Position numbers and translations under genes: made by a program. Shown here piece by piece: positions 11,401 to 22,200 of a stretch of 64,000 nucleotides of DNA. Source of the stretch: Phytophthora quininea (taxonomy: Eukaryota; Oomycota; Peronosporomycetes; Peronosporales; Peronosporaceae); contig JAAVTG010000200.1 in the NCBI GenBank assembly GCA_011947345.1, forward strand, positions 39,735 to 103,734, given 5' to 3'. A model generated the notes under the pieces. It was not told the DNA's origin and ran no database searches. It worked only from the letters and a program-made list of their open reading frames with translations. The first letter of the stretch is position 1; each line of letters starts with the position of its first letter.

Positions 11401-12901
11401 CTATGGATCGAGAGTTCCTTCAGCCAGTTCGCAATGTGGTTTTTGGGATGCTGCAAGATGTTTCCTCAGAATCCTCGTGAATTGACTGGGGAATCCGTTT
11501 GTCGAATGTTTTGAGGTAGTGCGCATGCACGCACATACAGCAGCATCTCGAATGAATTGTCTCCATCCTGTGTATTCCAAACGGAAAGTAAGTAGGTGTA
11601 ATGCTTCAAATGGAGATTGTAGTCTGGGAATCGAGGCCTCAACCAGCTTAGAATTCGTAAGTGGTGGCACCTCACAGCTTTGTCAATCGCGTTTCTGTGT
11701 AGGTCGGAAACTCGGCAACTGGGACAGTTTTCATTGAGCCACTTGACCACGTCCAGGTGGCCACCTTCAACAGCATCGTGTATCGCAATAGCCCTAACAT
11801 CGTCAAAGCCTTTGTTGCACAACCATTTCACCACGCCCAAATGACCACCCTTCGCAGCACGGTAAACAGCAGACTTTGAACACCAGTCGGGGTGAGTAGC
11901 GTGCAGCCATTTCACCACATCCAAATGTCTGTTCCTCGCTGCTATATCGAAAGCTCCATCCTCACGTTGCAATTCATAATGCGGGTCGATCCAATTAAGA
12001 ACATCCAAATTGCCATCTCGAGCAACCCAGAAATATACCAATTGAAACTGAGACCAAGGGTTCCCATCGCTACCCAGTTTCCGACTATGTTTCTTCAATT
12101 CGTTGAAAAAGCGAAACACATCGAGGCTTCTGTGCTCAACAGCGTCAGCTATCGGATACACCGCGTTGAATTCGTGCTTGGTGAACGAAAAATGGCCGAG
12201 CAATCATTGTACGACTTCACGTGGTTCTGGACGATTGCCTTTGTCATCGCTTCTTCAAACCCACTGGTGATTCCTCGATCGTAAGGAAATTGCAGCACGT
12301 CGACATGACCATAAGATTAGGCACTTCGTGCTCGACCAAATAATCAAACAACCACCGAAGTATTGGAAGATTTCCAAACTCACACGCGGCCGACATTGCT
12401 TGATGGAAAGCTTCGATCCAGTGGCAATGATCCTGTGGAAGCGGAGAATGGAGCGCAACAATTTTTTTTTGGGATGAGGTCCAGTCTGCCACCTTTCGCC
12501 AGATCACTGACAGTCGGGGCTGCAAATTCGTCATCGTATTGGAGGCGGCCGCAATTCAGCATGTACTCGATCGCCTCGGGGCTTGGACTGCCAGCAGTAT
12601 AATCCAAAAATGCTCTTATCAGCAGGCAGCAAGCGTTCAGCCAGTTCAATGCTGGAAATTAGCATGATGTTCTTGCCGATCGCTCTAAGCCAGGTCTCTT
12701 CGTATCGATAGCGTAAGTGCCCAACCAGCCACCGAAGGGCCTTGCCATGACCCAAGCTTACAAGCTTCACTAAGTGAGAGGTTTGGCGATGGTCCGATAA
12801 ATGTTCTCGTAGTTGAGGGATACCCTCTCAGAGCGAGACTCACACACGTGAACACAGTTGGTAGGAAGGATAATACGACCATGGCAGTCCGGCAGTAAAT
12901 A
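11401..12901 (-). pseudogene. Ankyrin-family gene relic (copy B)
   Basis: The longest intact part, 11466-12203, encodes about 245 residues of ankyrin-like units (HLDVVKWLHATHPDW, HLGVVKWLCNKGF, HLDVVKWLNENC) and ends with the family-type tail SFEMLLYVRA. Upstream the reading changes frame several times (12244-12534, 12380-12649, 12531-12770). A run of nine T near 12462-12470 sits at one break. The family N-terminus (TCVSLALRGYP, NLSLSEACKLGS at about 12770-12860) is joined directly to an internal unit (GKALRWLVGHL), so roughly 150 codons are missing. It is closely related to the copies at 16764-18410 and 32522-34458. Function in this family is unknown; repeats of this kind bind proteins. Confidence 0.75.
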
Positions 12902-12904
12902 TCA

Positions 12905-14146
12905 GGGTGCGTACTGCAGTGCCAAATTCCAGCGGAATGGGGCCAATTCCGGCGGAATTTTCTTTCCAGCGGAACGGCCGATCCGCTGGCGCGTACTGCA
13001 TATAATTCGAGCGGAAAAATGGCCATATTCCAGCGGATTCAATCCTCCCGAATTCCGGCAGATAGCGGATTGATCCAGCGGATTGAGCGCGAGCTGCCTT
13101 TTTGAACACATATTTTCCAACCCGAACTTTTGTTTCATGAACGAATGCTATTAGACAACAATTTCGCTGTCTCTACCAGCTACGAATACGAGGTAGCTTC
13201 GCCACATATCGGGTGCTATCTTATGGCGGGCCTGTTTCATTGATGCGTCGTCCATCTCGTCAGATCCAGTAGCTCTTTGTGCGGCCTCCGTGTTGTCTTC
13301 TTTCCTCACACGGCTGTTCTGAAGCTCCTTGTCCGCAAATTCATCTTTATGGCAACGAATGAAATTGTGGATCGCAAACGTGGCTTGCACGAGGCCCACC
13401 TGCGCGCCCAGCTCGTAGTTGGGCATCGATTGGAGGATCGGGAATTCTTTTTGATGGAGCCGTAGGTCCTTTTGATGACGTTGCGTAACGATGAGTGCCG
13501 CAGATTAAAAGCTCTTCCTTTGTCTGTGGTTTTGACTTCCCTGGCCAAATTCCTTTAGGTGGTACCTGACGCCTCTGTATGGCGTCAACGTGTGCTTGGT
13601 TAAGGCATAACCAGCGTCTCCTAGGTAATATTTTCCTGTTGCAAACAGTGAACATTTAGTTAGTATAGCATCTTTGAAATCAGTAGCAAAACACACCTTC
13701 CGGGATCACGAAGTCACGTCGAACTGCAGCTCGCCAAGAGGGCGATTGTACCTGCAAACTTTCGCGGTCTGACGTTGCGATTAAAGAGTTCAAGGACCAG
13801 CTAGCGAGCACGATTAAGGTGGCTGCACGTTTCCGGTTTAATCAACTGCTGGCCACCAACCTGAACGCCGCAACGATGTACTGCGGCATAAACGACGAGT
13901 GTAGATTCTACTTTGTCCAGGAGTATTTGGCGGGCAACACGGATTTCCAGTAGAAAACGTTGTAGTTCAGCAAGGCAGGTTGTCTCCTCTACAACTGCAT
14001 ACACGTTTGCTTTTGATGCTCTCGGTCTTGACTACATTTGACGGTTCAAACTGGCGGATCGGTGAGCAGTGAAATCGTGCACTGCAAACAAAACAGCGGA
14101 ACGGACAATCCGTCGGATCATTGCAGCGGAATGGCAGTACGCAGCC
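12905..14146. mobile_element. PIF/Harbinger DNA transposon, TIRs and 3-bp target duplication
   Basis: The left end reads GGGTGCGTACTGC (12905-12917). The right end, reverse-complemented, reads GGCTGCGTACTGC (14146-14134), 12 of 13 matching. Both ends are flanked by TCA (12902-12904 and 14147-14149), a 3-bp target duplication as expected for Harbinger elements. Inside, the minus strand carries a broken DDE-type transposase (13151-13696). The left subterminal 180 bases contain several CCAGCGGA-like units and a second copy of GCGTACTGCA (12991-13000). The element sits at the 5' side of ankyrin relic B. The transposase identity and the TIR/TSD pair support each other. Confidence 0.75.
13151..13696 (-). 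pseudogene. Harbinger-type DDE transposase remnant
   Basis: Read on the minus strand from 13696, the frames give KYYLGDAGYALTK and PYRGVRYHLKEF, then NLRHSSLRNVIKRTYGSIKK, then a terminal part ending FAIHNFIRCHKDEF. These are the third-Asp/Glu region and C-terminus of HARBI1-like (DDE_4) transposases, where an acidic residue and the NLRHSSLRNVIER block are hallmark segments. At least two frame changes lie between them and the N-terminal half is absent. The family cuts and pastes its own DNA with help of a Myb-like partner, which is not present here. This copy cannot be active. Confidence 0.75.
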
Positions 14147-14425
14147 TCAATCAATCTGTCAAAGGACCAAGACAGATTGTTGTTGCTGACAATCTCAACC
14201 GCCGCCACTTGTTGAAGAGCTCGTGTCCCAAAAGTATCATTCCAGTACTGCCAAATTTTCCGCATCAACGTCCTGCTCCACGCCGTCAACTAATTCTAAC
14301 ATCACCCACCTTCACTGCAGAAGAAGCAAAGACGTCAGACGCAAGATGGTTGCAAAGATCAAATGCACTTATACTCATACACACTCCATGCAGCTCATAC
14401 GAAAGATAGAAACCACCCTTCACCC

Positions 14426-15220
14426 TTACGCCACCGACTGCGGCTGCAGTTCAATGGCTCTTCCTCCTCGCATGGCCTCCTTCTCCAGCTGCAAATCCAG
14501 GTCGAGTTTCCGGTTCTGATCGGCGCTTCGTTTGCGCTTGAGCAGCGTCCAGCGTCCGCCCGCTCTCATGGAGCGTGGTCGTCTAGCAGGCAGCGTCACG
14601 CGGACTTCTTCCGGCAGTGGGGCCGAGCTCGGTCGTCTCGCTGCGTAAGCCGCAGGGCGTCGAGGTGCGTTGGCAGCAAGGCTCGCGATGGCCTCTGCAG
14701 GGTCTCGTGGTCCCGACTCAGCAGCAGTATTGAGCACCAGTGTATCGCAGACCACACAGACCTTCTGGGGCTTCTCCATGCCGAACTCAGGCACCGAGCG
14801 CCGCGTCTGGCTCAGACACTTGAGGCAGCAGCTCTGGCGGCACTGGCGGCAGTGGTGGCGTCGCTTGTGCAGCGCCGACTGGAACAGCGAGCCGCACACG
14901 AAGCAGCTGCTGCTCTTGGCGAAGGGCGGGACATCCAGCGCGGCCTGGCGCTGCGCCTGGAGACGCGCCCGTCTCAGCCTGCGCTTCTTGTCCTTGTCGG
15001 CCTTCTTGGCCAGCTTCTTGCGGCTCTTGGTGGCGCGCTGGGCCAGCTGCACGGTGCGCTTGTGCGCCTTGTCGGCTTGTTTCTGCGCCTGGCGGCGCTG
15101 CTTGTCCTGCTGTTTCTTGGCCTTCTTGGCGGCGTTTTGCTGCTGCTTGACGGCCTTCTCCAGGGCCTTGAGGCGCGTGGCTTGCTCCTTGTCGGCGGCG
15201 GTTCTGCGGGTGAAGAACAT
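14426..15220 (-). CDS. FYVE-type zinc finger protein
   Basis: A single exon. I choose ATG 15220 (MFFTRRTAADK) because the 54 codons above it are low in complexity and begin in non-family-like sequence; the frame is open to 15382. Residues about 10-100 are a highly basic, Ala/Lys/Gln-rich helical stretch, probably coiled coil. The FYVE domain follows (CFVCGSLF, then KRRHHCRQC, CCLKC, and a closing CVVC), so all four Cys pairs and the RRHHCR phosphoinositide-binding signature are present. FYVE domains bind phosphatidylinositol 3-phosphate on endosomes. The last 100 residues are Pro/Arg-rich and unstructured. No frame break is visible. The specific role is unknown. Confidence 0.75.
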   Translation of the reverse strand: MFFTRRTAADKEQATRLKALEKAVKQQQNAAKKAKKQQDKQRRQAQKQADKAHKRTVQLAQRATKSRKKLAKKADKDKKRRLRRARLQAQRQAALDVPPFAKSSSCFVCGSLFQSALHKRRHHCRQCRQSCCLKCLSQTRRSVPEFGMEKPQKVCVVCDTLVLNTAAESGPRDPAEAIASLAANAPRRPAAYAARRPSSAPLPEEVRVTLPARRPRSMRAGGRWTLLKRKRSADQNRKLDLDLQLEKEAMRGGRAIELQPQSVA

Positions 15221-15382
15221 CCTCTGGAGATCGACCGGAGCTGGAGACGGAGAATTGCCAAGTGACGCCCCTGATAGAGGGCGAACCAGCTCTCGCTCAA
15301 AGGCTGCACACTCGCTCTGCTGGCTTCCGAGACGTGTGGCTGAGTGATGGCGTCGCCATCGGTGATGGGTAGGGCGGACCAC

Positions 15383-16681
15383 AGATCCTTTAGAAGGCGA
15401 TCACTTCAACATGGACAGCGTTAGAAAGGGGATATAGTTCAAGGAGAAGTTTGCGATAGTATTGTTGAAAAAACGGTATTGGATTAGGTTAACGATACGT
15501 TTATGCAGGATATATAAGATAATGACTTCAACATTGGCTATTTGACCAGCACGAGCGTATTGCAATGAAACGGGCAGATTGATAGATGAGAAAAAGATAC
15601 GACGCTCAGGTACTGGTCGAATAGCGTAATCGGTTCAACGTGGTGCTTACCACGCGATCAATCGTCGCCAGGAATCCAGACGACCGTTATGCGGCAGATT
15701 TGCGCGCAGCTGAACAGACATCGAGGGCTGAGCATGGCAAGATCGCACGCCAACGTCACCGCGCTTGGGACCGTGCCAAGGCCTTTCAATGGCAAAAGCT
15801 GAAGGCGGCGCAGTGCCAGAAGCTGCCTAGGGTCCGTTACCATCGCCGCCGCCAGTCGTTCAATAATGTTCCGACCTAGGAAAGATTTGGTATGGCATAG
15901 AGTATGGCTTCGACGAGTTAGAGTGCAACCGAGGCTGTCCTGCTTTAATCCGAGCCGCTTTTTTTTAATATGCAGTTGGCGCTTGGATGCAGCAAAACGA
16001 TCACCAGGTCGTTGGAGGGCTGCCTGTAGTTGATTGTCTGTTCAAGATGGTTGATTTGGAGGTGTAGATGATGCGTTGGGATTCACGTTCGATGCTGTGG
16101 ATGAGTGGCTCAACAAGAACTGGATGCCCCCCTCCACGCAGAGATTCTCCTTGTTGTTCGGCCAACAACAGCATCTAGCCTTGCTCAACGATGGTGAACG
16201 TTGTTGTCGGCATTTTCTACGGCGGGGCGAGTTTTCAAAAGCATTTTTGTTTTTAAACTGCACTCTTGGCAGCTAAAACTAGCTACTGATTGCCGTGTCG
16301 TATAATCCAGCCTCAAGTGTTAAACCACTGCTACGAGTACATGACTTCCAAAGACTTGACTGCGGGACACCAGCAGCAGTGCTAGAGGAAGTGATCATTC
16401 GAGAGTTGGAGCGTTTGCGCACGATCATTGATAATGAAAACTATTGAGACAAGAGGTTTACAACAGAAGTGGTGGTGTACTGCTTCTCGGACCTATTGTT
16501 GGTGGGCATGGGGCGATTGCGGAACGATATAGAAAATATGTTATTATCTCAGAGTGAACAGCTTGGCCGTGCACAGTGAGGGTGGATATTCACTCAGAAG
16601 TCTTCCGTGGCCAAAGTTTACATCACAAAGTACTTCATCAAGCATTTCTGAAGCAACTTGTTAAGCTACAAAGAGTATCTG
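15383..16681. other. Gene-poor stretch with possible transposon debris
   Basis: I see no convincing gene. Short open frames exist (15640-15879 plus, very basic; 16076-16276 plus, containing DEWLNKNWMPP), but neither has a recognisable family, nor flanking splice or promoter evidence. The segment 16316-16500 can be read as a fragment of some degraded protein, which would fit transposon debris. The inverted-repeat arm starts at about 16682. Confidence 0.4.
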
Positions 16682-18850
16682 CGCAATTTTCTGCGATCGG
16701 ATCCGCACTACCACCGCTGGTAGCTTTCTCTCGCTGGAAGTTGCGGCAGTTCGTGGAGATCTAGTGATGATGAAGTGGCTGCTCAAACGCTCTCCGAGAG
16801 GGGAAGTGATTGTTGGTAAGGTAGCCAAAGCAGCAGCTCGGCATGGCCACGTTCACGTGTTGGAGTTTCTGTGGGCATATGAACACGACAGCGGTGAATT
16901 TGGTGAGCCGCAAATTCACACCGGAAAGGCCAAGAAAGTTGTCTGGGGCTTTTATTTGGTAGACGTTGCTGCTTTAGAAGGTTGTTGTGAGGTCCTTCGG
17001 TGGCTGCTTGAGCACTTCGAATATCGATTTGATGAAGACAGTTTGCTCAGAAAGGTTATCAAGAACATCTTGTTGATTCCGAGCATTGAACTGGCTGAAC
17101 GCTTGCTGCCTGCTGATAAGAGCATTTGGGATTATACTGCTGGCAGTCCAAGCCCCGAGGCGATCGAGTACATGCTGAATTGCGGCCGCCTCCAGTACGA
17201 TGACCATCTTGCAACCCCGACTGTCAGCGATCTGGCGAAAGGTGGCAGACTGGACCTCATCCAAGAAATTGTTGCGCTCCATTCTCCGCTTCCACAGGAT
17301 CATTGCCACTGGATCGAAGCTTTCCATCAAGCAATGTCGGCCGCGTGTGAGTTTGGAAATCTTGCGATACTTCGGTGGCTGTTTGATTTCTCGTTTGAAC
17401 GCAACGTGTCAGACCTTCTCCAAAGTGCAGCCGAATATGGTCATGTTGAAGTGCTGCAATTTCTATACGATCGCGGGATCACCGGTGGATACGAAGAGGC
17501 CATGGCCCACGCAATCGCCAAGAATCACGTGCAAACCATAAAATGGTTGCTCAGTCGTTTTCCTTGGACAAGCACGAATTTAACGCGGTGTACCCGATAG
17601 CTGACGCGGTTGAGCACGGACGCCTCGATGTTCTTCTGTTTTTCCATGAATTGAAGACACTCTCACTGCCCCGCGTATCGGGTAGCGATGGGACTCCTTG
17701 GTCTCAGTTTCAATTTGTGCCATACTGGGCTGCAGGAGCCGGTCTTTTGGATGTTCTTCAATGGTTTGACTCGCATTTCGAGTTTCAATGTGAGAATGAT
17801 GCAATTGCAGCAGCACTCAATGGGCATTTGGACGTGGTGAAGTGGCTGTATGACAACCACCCCGACTGGTCCACACCTTATGGATATCCTTTGTGCAATG
17901 CTGCACAAATCGGAGCTTTGGACATAATGAAATGGCTGGTCAGTAAAGGTTTAAGGAGTTCTGTTGTCGAGGCCATGTATCGAGCTGTGCGAGAAGGTCA
18001 TCTGGCAGTGGTGAAATGGTTGTACGAAAACTGCTCAACTTGTCGAACGCTTCATCCAAAGCGAAATGTGATTGGCAAGGCTGTGACGTGCCACCGTCTA
18101 CAGATTCTGAACTGGTTGAGTGCTCGCTTTCCCGACTATGATCACAAGGATCACCGTTTGGGGTATGCTGGTCTTCGTTTGGGGGTATCCTCCACGCCTT
18201 ATTCCTGTTCGACACGCTCACGATGGAGATAGCTCGTTTGAAATGCTACTGTTTGAACATGTGCACTACCCCAAAGCTTTCGGCCAGCTTCTTATGAAGA
18301 AGCTCCACGAGGATCTCTGGATGGATATATCTCGTCACGACTTCACTACTTGCCACCCGATCCATCACATTGAAAACTGGGTGAAGGAGAATTATCCCCT
18401 TGATCCGTAGGAATTGATCTCTTCAAGAGACCAAACGAAAATGTAATTCAAAAATTGAAGGAGAACGTGCTCACGATACCTTTCCAACAGAACCAGTTCA
18501 AAACCATACGTGGAACTCTTGCTGTGGCTCCACAACGAATACTTGAGGGATCATTTGTGAACCCCCATACGTACTGTGGGATAGCGTTGAGCATGTTTTC
18601 AAGCCGTGGGCGTTGTTGCAGTTTGTCATGCTCGTTTAGAATCGTCTGGAGGGTGTGAACAATCAGTCCTTTCACGATGAGATGGTTCGGTTCGTGACTC
18701 CATTCCCCACTCGACTGCGGAGACCGCCAATCGTTGATATCCCAGCGGTCTTGAGGTTATCCGCTCTGGTTTTGCCAATCCTATTGAGCTTGCGCACACT
18801 GCCATTTTCGTCTGCATAGTTCAGCTTAAAATCTTGACGCTTACAGGACC
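16682..18850 (+). repeat. Left arm of a ~2.2 kb inverted repeat
   Basis: This segment is nearly identical to the reverse complement of 32090-34247. Homology begins at GCGCAATTTTCTGCGATCGG on the outer side and ends near TCTTGACGC-TACAGGA on the inner side (18831-18850). Small differences include a missing C at 17562-17563, a changed codon pair at about 17204-17212, and about 10 extra bases near 18613. Each arm contains an ankyrin-family gene converging on a CRN-like tail. The arms enclose 13.2 kb holding TOR and eL34. Confidence 0.9.
16764..18410 (+). pseudogene. Ankyrin-family gene (copy C), frame-broken
   Basis: From ATG 16764 the product has units such as HVHVLEFLWAYEH, HVEVLQFLYDRGI, HLDVVKWLYDNHPDW and HLAVVKWLYENC, spaced about 33-60 residues apart as in divergent ankyrin repeats. 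The frame breaks at 17562-17563, where this copy has CC against CCC in the other arm; the 475-residue reading frame there is uninterrupted at this point. A second change near 18120-18230, shared by both arms, moves into the frame that ends SFEMLLFEHVHYPKAF...ENWVKENYPLDP at 18410. The shared break predates or accompanied the duplication. The true N-terminus of the family lies upstream of the arm and is absent here. Confidence 0.75.
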
Positions 18851-19200
18851 GGTAAGGTGGATAAACATTCACGGGCGACACCGCCAAAGACTTCGTATCG
18901 CTTCGCCACCAGGTCTGCAATCATAGACATAGAATTGCTTTCGGGTTGCTGGAAGCTGGCTAGGTAAGTGGGGTTAATTTGCTCAATGTCGACCAGGTTG
19001 GTGATGTAAATCCGATCAGCGGGAACTGGCAGCGCCTCTTCGAAATACGCTCTAATCCAGCGCAAACTTGTTGTCAAGTGCAGGTGAAGATTTTCGTGAT
19101 GTTCTGCAGTGTCTTTCGAGATATTCAACCACAACTCAATATTTTTACGCCGATGTCGACGTGCTCCCCAGTGTCTTTAACTATATTTTCCATTTGCTCG
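18672..19200 (-). pseudogene. CRN-like C-terminal fragment (copy B)
   Basis: Reading leftward from about 19200, one frame gives MENIVKDTGEHVD, the next WLNISKDTAEHHENLH...IRAYFEEALPV and KRYEVFGGVAREC, and the last QDFKLNYADENGSVRKLNRIGKTRADNLKTAGI. The FGGVAR segment resembles the GG.PR element at the end of CRN NTPase domains, compared with GGHGRALE in the gene at 6438-8798. The tail is a helix-hairpin-helix-like unit. Its last ~170 bases are in the inverted-repeat arm and recur at 32090-32270. The fragment begins within a few bases of the TOR stop codon (19207), on the same strand. CRN assignment is by resemblance, not proof. Confidence 0.5.
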
Positions 19201-19206
19201 TTATTC

Positions 19207-22200
19207 TCACCAAAAGGGACACCATCCAATGTAGCACTGACACAAATTCTCATGCGAGGTGGCCTGTGAGATGAGTCGCTGCACTTGCGCACTCACATCC
19301 AATGGCTCGCCATCACCTTCAAAGTCTCGGCCTGACAGCTTCGCCTGTACTCGGCGAATCACAGCCACAGCCTTTTCATTCAATGCAACCCGCGGAGCCC
19401 CCGTGCCTTCGGGTCCTAAAGCATTCAACAGTTCACGTTCACGAACGCTGCGATTGGCGTGCAGCTCATTTGCAATTGAAGGCGGCGCTCCTTCCGAAGA
19501 TGGCGGTATTTGTGCTGCTGCTGTAACCGACACAAACGACGTGGATGCAGCCGGAGCCATTCGCGGTGGTGGCCCTACCGGTGTAGTTGGTACCACAGCG
19601 GGTGCTGGTCTAGTGCTCATCGTCTGCTCTTCAGCTCTCTCATTCGTCTGTTGTTGTTGCCGACGCAATTGCTCTTGCTCGGCGGCTCGAGATTGCGCTT
19701 GAATTTGAGCCTGCGTGACGGAGAAGCTTCGACTTAAACTAGAATGACCTACGCTGGATAAGCTAGCAGCCAGCGACGAAATCTCGGCGTGTAGATTCGT
19801 CTTGGTGTAATCGATCTTCTCCACGACGGTCGACTCCTCTTCTTCCTCAATTGTGTCGCTTCTGCCTCGACCTGGTGTCGGTGCACGAGGCGGCCTCCGC
19901 AAAGGCAATGGAATCGATTTGCTGAGACTCATAGGTCTCGACGATAGCGACGATGGCAGCGGAGGAGGTTCTTCCGCATCCTTTGCTTGTGCTCGAGGCG
20001 GTAGCTGACGTGGCGCAGCTAAACTAGCGCTAACTTGTCGAGGCACAGGAGGTTTCGGCGGTGGACGTTGAACCTGAGGAACTGCCTCTGTCGCAGTATC
20101 AGTTGCTTGTTGCTTGGTAGCAGCGGCATCACCTTCGCTTTCTTCTTCCTCGGTCGTTTCGTTAGCATTTTGTTTCTCGTCTCCATCGTTTTCTTTACTC
20201 TCCGAGTTTTGGCTAGCTACTGGCGTCGCTGCGGGCTCTTGCTTGTCGTCAAGCAATGTTGCGGTAGCAGTTGCTGGTTCAGGGATCGAAATGCTTTCGC
20301 TACGTCGATGAGGGACCTCTTCTGAGTCCGACACCGATGAGTACTGTTGGGTGTCATTACTGCTATAGCTACTCATGCTCATGTCGCTGGACATCATCGA
20401 CGATACGATCGAAGATGACGCACCACTGGCAGCAGTAGACACGACAGAACTACTAGCATGACTAGCAGGTGGTACATTGGTGGGGGTAAGCAGACGCCAG
20501 TTGATCAATGGATCGTGAACGAACGCTTCTAGCATGGCCATGAGACTGTGGCGGTTCTCTCTTAACACTGCCATGACGCTTTCGCACGAGAATCGGAAGT
20601 TGCCTTCGATCCCACTCACTTCCATGGCGTTGGTGAGCATTCGAGTCAACCGGAAGGGGATTTTCTCGGGGTATTTCTCACGATCCATTGCGACTTCAAA
20701 GCAATCGCCAAAGTCGATGTGGACGATAGTTCCAGTGAAGCGATGCAGCATGAGATTGCTCGGGTGGCGATCCCCGAGACCTAAAATGTAGCCCACCATC
20801 GACATCACAGCTAAGGAGCGCGTGTAATTCGTGCGTCGATCCAACCAAACCTCGGAGTTTTCAGACTTGAGCCACAAGACCTTGTACAAGTCTTGTCCGG
20901 CCGTATTCTCCAGTGCGTACTGAAACACTTCCACCTTCTCTAGCAACGTCAACGCATCATAATCAGGAGCCATCTGCAGCATGAGACGATGCTCAATATT
21001 CAACAAGATCTTTCGAGCCTCGCGGTAGTCTCGAATGAGCTGGTGAAGTGTGTCGCAGTACGGCACCCAGCCTACAATGCCGGCATTATCGGACAGAGGA
21101 ATCACAGGGTACCGATGGATCTTTAGATCCTTTTTGGACGTATTGCGGTCGTTGATCAGCAAGGCATTGACGAGGCCAAAGAGTTGCGTCACACGTTCGT
21201 CTTGCCGCAAATCTTCGTGGCCCTTTAGCAGGAACATGTACTCCAGTCCGTTCGATCCCACAATGGTAATACGACGAGGTCGCTGTTTACTCGTGATCAC
21301 AGCTACTGTCGGCAAGAAGCTACCGATCTTCACAATGGCATGGCCAGCGCGATACGTTCCTGGCACAGCAAGCTGCAGATTTCGAGCTGACAGCAAGTTG
21401 GGCGACACTACCTGCAACTCCAGCGTCGTGATCTGAGGCAATTGCTTGTTAATCCGCCTAAAGACATGATAGTAAAGATCCCATGCACGATTTAAGTCGG
21501 ACTCATTCCGGCGGTTGCTAAGGAAGCGTTGCAGCCACTCGTTCGCTTCGCGCAAGTCTCGACCGAAAGCACCGTGGAAGCTGACTTCACGCAGAGTCTC
21601 TGGCCCACGCTCCATCATTGTATGTAGCGGTCGAAGGACTTCGGCCATTCCATCAACATTGTGCTCGCCAAAGTACAACCGCGAGGCTTCTTCCAGCCCT
21701 TCATGCCACATTTCGTGCCAAAGAATCGCAACACGGATAAGCTCGCGACTTACCAGTAAGGCCTCATCCACCAGCTCCTCATAGTTTGTGCGCATCGTAC
21801 TCATAATGGCGTCAGCTGCTTGTTGGCGCTCGCTCACCGACGACTTTAGTGCCACAGACAAGGGGTAAATAAGAGCATGAGGATGTTGCTTCCCAATCGC
21901 CACAAGCAAACGATGGAGTTGCTTTTGGATGCGTGGGTACGGCGTATGAATGCGCGCAATGAGCTGCGGGATCACAATGAGCCACGTCTCGATACTCACG
22001 GAGCGGAAGCCCTTCTCCAACGCAGCGTGCACATCGCTGCGATGGCCGTGAGCGAACCATAGCGTGAGGACACGTAGAATATCTTGCTGCACGTTGGCTG
22101 CCCATCGACTACGACCCAATGCAATGGACCTAAAGAATCCTTCAATTGCCGGTGCAATATACGGAGCCACCGATGAGGAGGCCGCTACCGCTGACGCCGT

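Noticed and set aside
14150..14290. Minus-strand frame with NNNLSWSFDRLIEA as a hAT transposase fragment
   Set aside because: The similarity is limited to a few residues and lies outside the Harbinger TIRs; too weak to call.
14363..15265. 300-residue plus-strand frame opposite the FYVE gene
   Set aside because: It is Leu/Ala/Arg-rich low-complexity sequence caused by the basic, Ala/Lys/Gln-rich helix and GC-rich codons on the other strand; the FYVE Cys pattern is on the minus strand.
15640..15879. Basic 79-residue frame as a gene
   Set aside because: No family resemblance, no conserved-looking core, and it lies among transposon debris.
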